In this document: positions 25,542-36,975 of the stretch, piece after piece
Layout of the letters: every line of letters starts with the position of its first letter
Numbering within the stretch: the stretch's first letter is position 1
Assembly: GCA_003255025.1 (NCBI GenBank)
Contig: QANY01004715.1
Location: 600,501-664,500 of the forward strand
Reading direction: 5' to 3'
DNA length: 64,000 bases
Source: Datisca glomerata
Lineage: Eukaryota; Streptophyta; Magnoliopsida; Cucurbitales; Datiscaceae
Position numbers and translations under genes: made by a program
The notes under the pieces: model-generated
The model's database searches: none
The model's input: the letters and a program-made list of their open reading frames with translations, nothing else
Told to the model about the DNA's origin: nothing

Positions 25542-26281
25542 TATTGATGCTGAAAATTTTAACAGGACAAATATGTACTCTCCCCTTGGTGGCTAGAAAT
25601 CCTCTCGGCATGGAAATCTACACACAGAAATAAGGAACCCAAAGTACAAGGAGAACCGGGGTTGGTTTTCTCTTCAAGGGTATCTGATACCTAAGTTAGT
25701 ATCCTGGTAGAAATTTGACAGAGTTTTCCTTAGGGGAGAGTTGTTTACCTTCTTCCGGAGTAGGTGGGGATATTTATACCTAGAACTCAACGGAGGAAGC
25801 ATGTACAAGAAGCCTCAAAAGCGTGTAGAAGGAGCCTTATGAGATATGACAACTGCCCCTGATTGGATGGATGAGAGGCGGCCTTTAATGCCGTTGTTCC
25901 CTGAGTTGAAATAAAGTGATGGTTATTAGATGCTGATGTGTATTTGAAATGACTGAACGAGGGTTCATCTAATGTCTCATCGTGACGATTGAAGTTCTTA
26001 GACTTTCGTGCTTAATAGGAGGACGCCATATGGAATGTTACTTTCAACGGGCAATGATGATGCTGACATAGAGGGTCAACTGAGCTCTTTTCACGGGCTT
26101 CATTCTTGCTGCTCTTTGTCCGTACAGGTTGGTGTAGCCTGAGCTTCCTAGAAACCGACCAGACAAGATTAACTTTCTCCTTCTAGGCGGTGGGGCCTTA
26201 GAGCCTTCTCCTGGCGTGAACCTCTTGATGTAGTGCTACACATGGCGTTGTGTTACTGGTAGTCAGAAAACGCCTATAACA
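25542..26281 (+). repeat. 3' LTR of LARD-like copy 1
   Basis: Aligns with 19369-20032 over its whole length apart from the extra about 76 bp at about 25905-25980. Its first bases are TA instead of TG, a point mutation relative to the 5' LTR. It ends CCTATAACA. Confidence 0.8.
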
Positions 26282-27180
26282 TATTATTATCCTTTTTTAA
26301 TCCTATTAAAAAATGAATACTCTATTTATCTTCCAGTACCACCTTTACGTGGAGAACTAGAGGATCTGTTTCCAAAATGAAAGAGGAACATTTCTAGTAG
26401 AGGTCCCATCTTCCATGCCGGGAGATTTTTAACAGCATGATTGCTGGCATTAATTCCTGGCCCTAGATCTTGTCAAAGAAATCTCAACTATTAGATAACA
26501 AAAGGTTGGGAAAAGGCCTTTACTTGTTGCCCCAGTTACAGGTTAAAAAATTGAAGCTTAAAACTGAAGCTTAACATCAGTTCAAAAAAACAAACTGAAG
26601 CTTAACATCTAGTTTCTAGGGCACGCGATTTCAAAATTTTCACCCCAATTTATGGGCTCTCTCTCTTCGTCGTCCAGGCTCTCTCTATTTATCTCTGTGC
26701 GTTCATCGTCCAGGCTTCCATTCATCATTGGTGCTCTCTCTCCGTTGTTGCCTCTCATTCTCTACGTTCATCGTCGGCTCTCTCTCTCTCTCTCTTTATC
26801 TCTCTCTATTATCGGTGCCCTCTATCTCTGTCTCTCTCTCTCTTTTTCTCTCTTTCAACTTAAGGAACTAAAGATTTAAGAGTAAATCTTAAGCGATCTC
26901 TCTTCATTGTAATATCTTGCATGTATATTTTTAGGGTTTATGTAGAAATTTTTTTTTAGGGTTTACGCTTTGTTTGGATTTAGGGCTTGATTTAGGGTTC
27001 GATTTAGGCTATGTTTAGATTTTTGACTCTTCTTGCTCCAACACTTTCAATGAAGTTGCTTTCCTATATATCTTGCACAACACTATGTCCTTCGTTCACA
27101 AAACAAATAGAAAATCAGTGCTTGCTTGTAAATATTTTCGTTAAACTAAATTTTCTTCTATCAAACAAGGATTCAGTTAC
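26282..27180. other. Intergenic, with a CT-rich stretch
   Basis: No gene recognised. 26650-26860 is rich in CTCTCT and imperfect repeats of CTCTCTC.GT.GTTCATCGTC, giving open frames of low-complexity Ser/Leu that I do not accept as a gene. Confidence 0.5.
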
Positions 27181-27714
27181 CTTAGGCAAGGGACAATTAT
27201 CGGGCAAGCGATACTCATTCATGATCTAATCAGTCTTGATTCCTCTAGGGACCTACCCATATAGAAAACAAGGGTCTTGCTCAATTCGATTAGTCTCTTC
27301 AGGTCCGATAATCTTAGTATTTTACTGTCAGAACCGATGGCTTTCCAATACCCATTTTTGATAGTATTGTTTGGCCTTAAACCATTACCATGTTTTCTGT
27401 CTCTTGGCATAAAAAAGTACCACTATCTTTCTCCAATCTTTGTCAAATCTATAATCAACGCATAATTACAAAGTTCATTAGCATATCATTAAAAAATAAC
27501 CATTTCAAATTTGATTGGAAAAAATTAATAAAGAACTTTAAGTACGTACCATACAATTCACGAGGATCATGATGGTTGATATTGAGAAAACCAATGATAT
27601 CAAAACATAGTTTCTTCCCAAAAATATGTGTTTGAGATAGAAATCAAGAAGCTTTTCTTCAGTGGGGTGGAATCTAAATCTAGGAAGTTCAATTTCTTGT
27701 GTCATTTCTTCCAT
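27181..27714 (-). pseudogene. NAC-domain transcription factor pseudogene
   Basis: Exon 1 (27714-27550) starts MEEMTQEIELPRFRFHPTEE and continues KLLDFYLKHIFLG. After a 1-bp frameshift it reads FDIIGFLNINHHDPRELY and ends at a GTACGT donor. Exon 2 (27448-27181) begins after a TAG acceptor: DLTKIGER, stop, [31 protein letters not shown] and [14 protein letters not shown] second frameshift leads to [14 protein letters not shown] and another GT donor. These are NAC subdomains A to D in order, and the phase-1 intron matches NAC genes. The retained intron argues for DNA-level duplication and not retroposition. A nonsense codon and two frameshifts make it non-functional, and no C-terminal activation domain was found. 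FDIIGFLNI resembles the ANAC035/LOV1-like group. Confidence 0.85.
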
Positions 27715-28323
27715 TGAATCTGCTAAAAGACATTATTTTAAATGACTAGAGGCTGTTTCTTGGGGTTTAAGCTTATGAAAATGTGTTGGGTGCCCGACAC
27801 GGGAAAAAGGGTATTTATAAGCAAATTAAAAAATAGATAGAAAAAGAGTAAAAGGTATGTAAATTGAACGATAAACAAGGCCAATACATGGTCTTCCAAA
27901 TTGTAGCTTAGTGTAGATTTACCCAACAAAAAGCAAAAAAGAAGGTAGAGCCCACACGGTTTTTACTAAAAAGTCATGGAAATAACATAGTCTAAGGTCT
28001 TTTCCCCGACTCTTAGTCGATGTGTTTTTTTTTGGATTTGTACATGGAATTTGGAGACTGAAATTGTACCACATAATTCTATTGATTTTTTTCTGAATTA
28101 ATATCCTAAAATTTTCCAAATTTACAAAGGTAATCAGTAGTCAGCAGGTCTCAGTTTATATTTGATTTAGGCTTGATTTAGGTTTGATTTAGTCTTTGTC
28201 TATTTAATTCTTGATTGATGTTTTGTTGGAGAGAAACTAGGACTCACAGAGGAAGGAGTTAGGTCGTACATTGTTGCAGGAGTCAGTAAGTTTATATTGT
28301 TACTGATTTCCTTAGTAAGTTAA
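27715..28323. other. Spacer between the NAC and PAN pseudogenes
   Basis: AT-rich, with no coding signal recognised on either strand. It should include the former promoter of the NAC copy on the minus strand. Confidence 0.5.
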
Positions 28324-28644
28324 GAAGTATGTGGTAATTTGTGCTTAGATGACCGTAAATGTGGAGCTGCTTTGTATGTTTTCTCGAGAGACATAGAAGA
28401 ATGCTTTCTATATAGTATGGAAATGGGAGTGAAACAAATATAAAGGTGTGAGGGATTGAGTTACATGGTTAAGGTTCCGAAGAGTGCTCATGGGAGTCAT
28501 AGGAAGTCTGAATTGAAAAAATGGATATTGATTGTAGTTGGAGCTGCACTTGGATTGATTATTCTGATTGCTATTGGAGGAGCAGGGTATTACTTGATAA
28601 GGAAGAGAAGAAAGAACCTATTGGACAATACTAATGATACTTGA
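28324..28644 (+). pseudogene. C-terminal fragment of a PAN-domain (lectin-like) membrane protein
   Basis: One frame of 107 codons is open except for a TAA at 28441-28443. Before it: CLDDRKCGAALYVFSRDIEE then CFLYSMEMGVKQI. The spaced cysteines and the FLY box are those of a plant PAN/apple module. After it: GLSYMVKVPKSAHGSHRKSE, a membrane segment (WILIVVGAALGLIILIAIGG), a basic cytoplasmic anchor (RKRRKN) and a stop. This order matches the end of At5g03700-like D-mannose-binding-lectin/PAN proteins. The N-terminal lectin part is absent upstream, so this is a 3' fragment. The alternative of a 62-residue membrane protein starting at 28456 is less likely. Confidence 0.65.
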
Positions 28645-30960
28645 CTACTTATGGGTTTTTGGATTTGGTTGAGATTTCATTAAGTAGTCTTTGATTAATA
28701 ATTTGTTTCAGTTTTGTTTAGTTTAACATACAAAGAAGAAATACAATTCTTGATTGTTTTTTACAGTAAGATGTCCACTCTGCACATAGCTGATGACCCC
28801 TCCCCCCTAAACTTAAAAGATATATTGCTAATCCTGTCTCTCATTAGATGAATGATTCAAATTTAGCTCGACACATGTGCTCTTGGGCAATATTCTACTC
28901 CATCTTCTTCTTTAATTGGTAAAAATTTAGTTTCCATATCAAGAGGTAAGCAAGCTTGTAATATTGATCCTATAGGTAAGCATGCTTGTAATACTGATCC
29001 TATTTGGGAATAAATGATTAGCATGCTTAATGAATTTATCTTGCTTTCAACGCTTGAATTTGTGGAAACTATTTTTATATGCTATACATCTATATCTTCG
29101 GTTCATAGCTATTGAATTCCACAAACTTTGAAATTACGGTAATCATTTTCTAGATCGTGTTTTGCATTAAAAATAAATATGATAAAAGATTTATTCATTG
29201 AAAATTATTTAGGGCATTTGAGTTCCTTTGCATAGAGTTCTACAAGTTAAATTAATTGCTTCATAATGTTTCTTAATAAACTTATATTCTTTGAATATGC
29301 GTGAAATTACCTGTCAGTTGTGTGCTAAGTGTGTAGAGAGATGGAGAGTTCTTGAAATCATCTTCTGTTATATTGTCTTGTGGCCTCACTTATAATTGGC
29401 TTAATTTATTACATGTATTGTCTTAGAATAATGTTCTAGAGTGAGTCTTACTAGCCCTATTCTTCACATTGATATTTGATTTTGTTTTGATGAAGCGTTT
29501 TAATGTCTATCAACTACGGTTGGTTCTCATACGATTAAGGAAGCCTTGTAGTTGGAGTTTCAGATACTCATTGTTTAGTGATATTTTAAGATACGCAATG
29601 CTTGGATCTATTACTTCTAGAATTTTTTCCATTTCTGAGGTGAGATATTATTTACATTATTTTGTTAAGCTTGAGAGTCGTGCTTGATGTTTTGTTTTAG
29701 TTTGGAGTTGGGATTGTTTATAGTTATATAATTAGAAATTTATTATTGTTCTTGGTGATTTAAAATCAATTTTTTGGTTTGCTTGGGTTTTAATATTTGA
29801 TTTCACTCTTGATAAAGATGATTTTTAATGTCTTTGCGATTGTTTAAACATTTCTAGTATTTCCTCATTTTTTTCTACAGATGTATTAATTGTGTTACTG
29901 GATATCGGTGTCGATTCTCATTCTAAACCCTATCGCGAGTCTCACTTTCATTTTGTTGAGCATGCTTGAGTTCGGCTTTACATGTTTTTTATAAGTTTTG
30001 TCTTGAGCTAGAGTTATAGTTTTAGTTTTAATTTAATCTACACACTATTTTTGTAAAATAGTTTTGACTACTCTGAAGCCTAAAAATCTGTTATTGCAGA
30101 TCTTTTCATCTTAGTTGAGATGTAGTAAAATGGACATATAGTCAATGTTATTGGTGCATTAGATAGAAACATATTTATTTGTCTAGCATGGGCGTTAAGT
30201 GTAGCTTTTGCATAATAATTTGATATCAATATCAATGTTTTCTTCTATTTTTTGTTGAGATATGTCAAGGCTTATGCAGTTTTCATGATTGATAAGGTTG
30301 ATTCCAATTGGATTTAGAGAGTGGGGACTTTGTTGGGATTGAACAAGTTTTCTTGAAATTTTGCTCAGGAAGATCGTAGTATGGTTTCATGGTCATCTAA
30401 TGTGTTACTCAATCTTTAGTTTTTTGGTTTACAATGTAATGTTTGTTTGTAATTTGGATAGATGGTGCTAAAAGATTATATTTCTTTTATTGAGAATGTG
30501 ATTTAAGAGTTATTCATCATTTATGTGCGTGATCTTTTCCCCTCACTTTTATGTGATGCATCTCACTTTTATTAATTTAATTCATTATATGTACCTTATT
30601 AGTTACGTTGTTTAGTTTACAAGTGTTTTTCATTTATGATAGTATCTAATAGCTAGTTTTACTTATTTTCTTTAAAATACATTGGTATGCCATTAATTTA
30701 ATTGTACATAGGACCTTAACATTTTTACTATATGATGCTCAATCCATATAAATTAGTATCAAGGATAATTATGATAAGAAGACATTGTCATATGTTGTTT
30801 ATACTAACACAAATGTGAATGCGAAGAATGTACAAAGGGTTTCTTTGTATACTTGTAAGTAATTATGAGATCATCAATTTAATGTTACATATTTTCATAT
30901 AAACTGTTGCAATGTTAATGTGGTTGTTTAAGATTAAAACAGTGCGAAAGAATGTGTTAA
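28645..30960. other. AT-rich intergenic region
   Basis: No coding sequence, RNA gene or transposon end was recognised. A short imperfect direct repeat (TAAGCA.GCTTGTAATA.TGATCCTAT) occurs at about 28946-29010. Confidence 0.5.
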
Positions 30961-31680
30961 AATGTGGGCGACAGGTAAAAAGATTAGTGGTAACGAAGTA
31001 AGTATATTTAAACAGACATTATATTATAACATGGTATTGATAAATTGTGATTGTAATTTAAGTGAGTTTGTGATATGCAGACACGGAAAGATATAGCTTT
31101 AAAGTGGAATAGTATGACGAAGGAAGCGAAACTCAATTATTTGAAGGAAAATGAAATCCATCCCATTGAAAGCAGAGCGGGACAACGCGATCCTACTCAT
31201 TCGAGAAGGCCTACCTTCAAATATAAGTTGCTTGCGCACTGTACACCTGAGAAATTTGTGGATCTTGTTGTAAATTTTGAAGAGGGGAAGATTAGTGCGG
31301 TCGTGGAGATGAGATTTGGAAGGTTGTTGGATATTAAATGTCGTAAGCTGAAGAGGAACTTCTTGTAGTAACTATTTGGTTGTTTCGATCCAGCCACATG
31401 CATGTTAAATGTCCATGGGTCGACATTCAAAGTCACTGCAAATGATGTGACTTCTATACTGGGCATATTTGACGGTGGGTAGGAGATCAAATTTGATAAT
31501 GATATGAATGAGATAAAAGATTAAAAGATGAAGTGGGTGAACGCCAAAGGTGATATTCTGGTGAACGCATTGTCAAAATTCTTGATTGAGGAGTCTGACG
31601 GTGATTATTGGAGGCAAGCCTTTGTGTTGTACACTGTCGGGGTTTTGTTATCACCTCGATAAAAAAATCATCAATCATTC
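30961..31680 (+). pseudogene. Transposon-type coding remnant (PMD/Ulp1-associated family)
   Basis: A possible intron (GTAAGT at 30998 to CAG at 31080) precedes TRKDIALKWNSMTKEAKLNY. Downstream come HCTPEKFVDLVVNF, MRFGRLLDIKCRKLKRNFL, two stops, then FDPATCMLNVHGSTFKVTAN and DVTSILGIFDGG. The pattern C.P.....LV, FG.LL.IKC..L, FD..TC.LNVHG, DV..ILG is found in plant proteins carried by Mutator-like and other elements together with Ulp1-type protease or plant mobile domains. Multiple stops show decay. The exact family is uncertain. Confidence 0.5.
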
Positions 31681-33239
31681 ATGGTTGCACGTTCTGAAGT
31701 CACCCGGGATCATCCAACAAAATATTTGGGCTTCTGCTTGTTTTAAAGATGTTATGGATGGTGTCGTGAGGTATCAAAACAACCACCACGATAGCATTAC
31801 TGGATGCTTGTTATTTATACACATAATATATTTAGTGTAAATTGGTATTACTTTCGCATTATAATATACGTATATCTGCTAATAAGTCCATTTCGATGCA
31901 ACTATCCATGAATGGTGTTTGCGGTGTCCTTGTCAATTTTGGACCCCAAACGTCAGTCATAGTGGCGTTTGGCCTGTGTTAATACATTTACAGATTGTTT
32001 TCGGTCTTAATTCCTTTATATTTTCTTTTGTTGCAACTTTCAATTTGAGTATAACATTCTACAACTGTATAAATTCCACAAACAAAGCTGCTTCCACTTC
32101 CAATATCTTCTTACGCTCAACAACATCGTTAAAGTTAATAGAAGGACATCCTGTATATTTTATCCTTATACACAATGTTTAGGATCCAATTTAAAAATTC
32201 TAAACAATGATTCGTCAAAGCCTCCCCATAAATATTAGAAATTTCACAATCAAAATACATGTTTATATCTATAATATATATGCCTAACCAAATGCATCCA
32301 GAATTTAACAAATTCAAAAATACACTCAACAAAGTTAGAATCAAGTTTAAAATTGAAGGAGACTATAAAAAGTTCATATAAGTTTTGATAAAGTGTCATG
32401 GTGCAACTCTTCTCCTTTTCGACGAAGCATCATCTGAATGCTTTGTATGTCATTCATTTTCTCGTTCTAATTCAGTATCTTCATCGGTGTCATCATCAGG
32501 TCGTCGTCATCATCATTAATTGAATCTTCCCCATTGTCATCATGACCCCCATGCTTCCTTCCTTGAGTTGTATATATTTACAGACGTCTTTGCAACTTCG
32601 CCTACAAGTGTACATACTCAAAATGCCAGCTAAGAGTTAATTTGAATATTTTGATTTCAAACTAAAAAACAATTAAGGAAAGATAAGTGATTACAATTTT
32701 CATATCCTTCTTTTGCATTGATTCTTTGGCCTTTTCCATCACCTTCACCATCGTCTCACACGCGCTCAACATTTTATCAAAGAACTGTTGCCTAAGACCG
32801 GTAATCATGCGCATCATGCCTAGAGCGCATGCCACCGGCACCTGTATTATTTGAATTGCGCGTTAATAAGATATTCAATGACTAAATAATAAATATTAAC
32901 ATCATGACTCACATAATTGACATCGGCTGATGGAAGACCCGAGATTAAAAGATCTTATAGAATGTCAATCATCTTAATACCACCATATGAGTGTGGAACC
33001 GTTATCTGCCACAGTGGTAGTTGGATTTCAGCCACTCTTATATCATCAACGGTCGCTCTAGCCGATCATGATGCTCCTAGTGCTCCTGTGACTGTTGCGG
33101 TTGCTCGTGCTACTGCTTATACCATGTAGATTACAAATTTAGATTATTGTATAACAATATCAGTAATATCTTATATTTAAAAACCATTTAGAGATGTTTA
33201 GCACATGCGAAGATGAAGATGCACCATCATAGCTGTAAG

Positions 33240-34340
33240 ACAACCACATTTTCTAAAAATCATTATAAGTAGCTTCGCCATCGCCATCTTCGTATTGATG
33301 AAGTGTCACGCTCCAAAACCTCCAAGACCACCAATAAGATATTCTTTAGAGTATGGTCGATTACATAACATTGAATGAGGGGGTCTGACTATGATTAATG
33401 GCTCATGAGATCCCATACTTTATCGTGCAACGCGCTCACCCAAGTATCATGCTTTACCAGCAGGTCCATGAAGCAAGATCCTCAGGGTGGTAGGAGGTAT
33501 ACTATCTTGGCAATTATCCGGTAAGTTTACACGTTCTCCCCAAGGGTTCTAGTTGATCTGCAAGTTCAAAAACAAATAGTTTGTCAGTAAAACACTATTC
33601 ATACTCAAGTGGGGGACGATATGGGAATTGATCAAATAAAACACATACCTCATGGGGCCTCACATATTGAAGTTTAATGTGCAATTCTTTAAGGTTGTGA
33701 CCAACATCCTTTATTCCTGAGTCATTGTCTATCCAATGTGCTTCTCTTGGAAACGTGTCTAGACCACCCAACGGTCTGCTCAGTGTAAAACACGAAAAGT
33801 ATTCACAAGCCCGTACCTCTCATGCTCTCTACAAACCTCCAGTCGATACCCTTTTCCCGTGGCGTGACGTGTCCATATTGCAATACAATACGGACAACGT
33901 TTAACCACCTCAATTACACTCATGCATCTGATCTATGTTATGTGGGCTAAGAAGGAAGTACAAATAGATTTTGTTGCTCTTGTCACAAAAAACTTATACC
34001 TCCCAAGAGCATCAGAAGAAACATTCGTGTCAATATTTTCTCATTCTCAGGAGTAGTACACTCATAATCAACATAATTATCAAAAATCCATTGATAACTA
34101 GCTTTTTTCTCAAAGCTCCGACAACGGTTTGTCGACTATCTTTCGCAGGGCCTTCTTGTTGTACAGATGTAAATCGTAGTCTGGCTATCGACCAATGACT
34201 TTAAGGCTAATAATCGCAGCAAAGTCCAACGTCATTTAACCCACTTCATCCAAATGAAATGTGTGGGTTATATCCTACCATCTCTCGATCAAGCTCTTCA
34301 AGAGGATGCGATCCATCTGCCCCCTTTTCAAGATACTTAT
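33240..34340 (-). pseudogene. Plant mobile domain (MAIN/aminotransferase-like) pseudogene
   Basis: Minus-strand segments fit the plant mobile domain in order. First come DRILLKSLIERW, stop, DITHTFHLDEVG, stop and MTLDFAAIISLKVIGR. Next are RMFLLMLLGGISFL and SNKIYLYFLLSPHNIDQMH, then GLDTFPREAHWIDNDSGIKD with VGHNLKELHIKLQYVRPHE ending at a GTATGT donor (about 33650). The last is NPWGERVNLPDNCQ. LIERW...THTFHL followed by a leucine-rich LLGG.. segment is diagnostic of this domain, carried by transposons and by the domesticated MAIN/MAIL genes. Many stops and frameshifts show it is dead. Confidence 0.65.
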
Positions 34341-34958
34341 AAAATATCTAAACTAGGAAACATATGTTGGTCGTCGCGATGCGTGCGCGGTGGAACCGTA
34401 TGGCGCATGGCCATTTTAAAAATTAAATCTTGTAGTCTTAGTCAAGCGTTCTTGTAAAACCAATCGATTCTCTATCACACGAAACCGTTCCAACGATCAG
34501 TAGACTCCAAGATCCACAAAAAAAAATTTCAAGTCAATTCTCAACGCACTAGGACGTGTGTGGGCACGTAGAATATTACAAGATATTTTTTTTATCTCTA
34601 GATGTACTCAACACATGAAATTTAGAGAATTACTAAGAATAACTTTTTTGAGACGATTCTCTAAAAGAACACGATGAATTTTTTTTCAGCTTTGATTAAC
34701 TATTAATATTAGAGAAAAATCACTTTGAGCAATTGTGTTCTCGACTCAATTCTCTGATTGATGAACTCACTCTCTGATTCAACTCAACTCATCTTATTCA
34801 AATGATTGATCCGATTGATGCCATCGGAATAATATTTGTATATTTTTCTTAATAATGGGGTATCCGATTTTTAGGAATAATTAAACTAAAAAAGTAATAT
34901 TTAATTTCAAATTACCCAATGTAGTGGGACCCACGATATAATGGTGCACAACTGCAGA

Positions 34959-35009
34959 GCCATGTGGCATTACAGTATTGTACCCCCCACTACTGTAATG
35001 CCACTTGGC
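34959..35009. repeat. 19-bp inverted repeat with 13-nt loop
   Basis: Arms 34959-34977 (GCCATGTGGCATTACAGTA) and 34991-35009 (TACTGTAATGCCACTTGGC) pair at 18 of 19 positions. GTAGTGGG at 34921 can alternatively pair with CCCACTAC at about 34987. It may be a small foldback element or LTR sequence. Confidence 0.75.
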
Positions 35010-35278
35010 ACTAGAGTAGTCCATGTCAATCTCAGATACCCAATCAATGATTAACACATGACAATTACTGTAAACTAAATATTTATTTTGATCAGATAAA
35101 TATCTAGATATCAGTTAATTCAAAATTAACATACCTGATTACCCATATCAACTAAATTATCTGTTATTTCATAAATAACAGATTTAGTTGATCCAAATTA
35201 TTATCTCATAATAATTTAATTATCTAACTTCACAAATAAGATATTCTGTCTCACTTATCGATAATTAAAAAAGTAATC

Positions 35279-35279
35279 G

Positions 35280-35310
<31 letters not shown>

Positions 35311-35312
35311 TA
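35279..35312. repeat. (TA)n(CA)n compound microsatellite
   Basis: TA run passing directly into a CA run. Confidence 0.9.
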
Positions 35313-36975
35313 TAATTTTTGAAAATTACATTTATATATAAATAATTCAATTAATTAATCAAACATAGTTATCTCATAATTATATACTTGCCCCAGAATA
35401 AAAATTCATTTGCAAGTTAGTCGTTTTCTCATGTCCTGAAATATTCATACTCTAGACTGCATAGTATAGAGGTGACTTGGAGACCATGGACGTATAATCC
35501 TAAGCTCAAATAAACCAGATTATTAATTGAACTCTTTAATAAAATAATCTTATTTATTAATTTCATTATTACTTCACTATAAATACGGAATTTAACTATT
35601 AGAGATTATAGAATGTATTTATAGAGTATTCACATGTAGTCCACTAATATAATCAATTCATGTAGTTTTGCCCTCCAATTATTGGTTTGTAAATTAGAAC
35701 TGGTCAATTACCTTTTTATCCCTTCTAATTACCTTTTGATCTTTAACTACCATCATTCCACTAATGAATGATTAATTTATAATCTTATTTATAAATTTAA
35801 GCTCAATGACCATTCAGTTCTAGAATTATCACTTAAGGGAACCAGCGTTGGCAGGAGGGCGAGCGTTGCAACGTTGGCAGTACAGACGCTGGCGCGATTT
35901 TAGATTTGTTTTACGATATTTTTGCTCCAATCTAATCCTTGACGAACCCTAGTATAAAAATATAATATTTTAATATTCTTGGAAGGCTCTTTAGATGTGA
36001 GAGGCAGAGGAGAAAGCTTTTTTTAGAGGAAACGAAGATGAATCCAACCGGGAGACATATCTCAACTTCAATTCATCCTCAAATCTAGTTTTTTTCTTCT
36101 CTTTTCCTCTATACTCATGAATATTATTAGGATATTTTAATTCTGTTATGTTCTAAATTTCTTATCTAGGGCTACGACGTAGCCAAACCATGATTGTTCA
36201 TAAATTTTGATTTTTAATTCAATCGATGTTTATTCATTATTATTGAGTGTTATAATTCGTTCTTAATGCTTGTGATTGTCTGACCAACTATTGCATGATT
36301 TTAGATTTAATTCAAAGACTGAGAAGCGATGATTGAATGTGTTCTTTGTTTATAACACCATTAGAATTTTATAAGTTAGAGATAACTATGAATCTAGTGT
36401 AGCAACTATAATTTTTTGTGCTTAATGAGTTTTATTATATTAAGTCTTGACAGAAATGTATGATTCGTATTTAAGATTCATTATTATCGATGCTTGAGAA
36501 ATATTGATAATTAAATTAGAGAAATTCCCTATCAATGTTCTGAATAAACGTTAATTGATTGAGAATTGGAATCTAGAGCATGTTTGATTTGGTTAAATCG
36601 AAAACCCTAGAGCTTTTAACTATTGAAATTTTATATTTGTTAAATCTTTATCGCTTTAGTTTAATTAAAATTTTAGTTTAGATAAAAATCTCAACTTTTC
36701 GTCATTCTCAAGTAGAATTAAGGTTTAGTTAATTTCAATTATTAATATCAATCAATCTTGTAGACGATACTTTATTTTTATAAAAATTTATTACTTGAAG
36801 ACGATAGTGTACACTTGCACTATAAATATAAATCGTAACAAATTTTTGGCGCCGTTGCCAGGGATTGATTGTGTTTATTAATATTGGAGTTACATATATC
36901 GAATTTTACTTTCTTATTTATCTTATTTACGGTTGTTTATTTTTTTTTTGAATTTTCAGGCGTTCTCTGAGGTGT

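Larger units (their letters stand above)
19369..26281 (+). mobile_element. Non-coding LTR retrotransposon (LARD-like), copy 1
   Basis: Two direct LTRs (19369-20032 and 25542-26281) enclose about 5.5 kb with no gag or pol. Of this, about 1.96 kb is a later Harbinger-type insertion, so the original element was about 4.95 kb. The whole interior aligns in order with the second copy at 53457-58338: leader after the LTR, a middle region with short open frames, a tandem array and a 3' segment ending in CGTCAAT before the LTR. The putative 5-bp target sites (GACTA and TATTA) match at only 3 of 5, consistent with old age. Transposition would require proteins from another element. Confidence 0.8.

Noticed and set aside
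26652..26879. Ser/Leu-rich open frame
   Set aside because: It is produced by CTCTCT low-complexity sequence, with no domain and no conservation signal.
28456..28644. Small membrane protein of 62 residues
   Set aside because: The upstream sequence in the same frame encodes the expected PAN-domain Cys pattern, so this is the tail of a broken larger protein.
36841..36860. TGGCGCCGTTGCC as a regulatory GCC-box site
   Set aside because: Its position just after an LTR CA end and before gag identifies it as the Athila primer-binding region.
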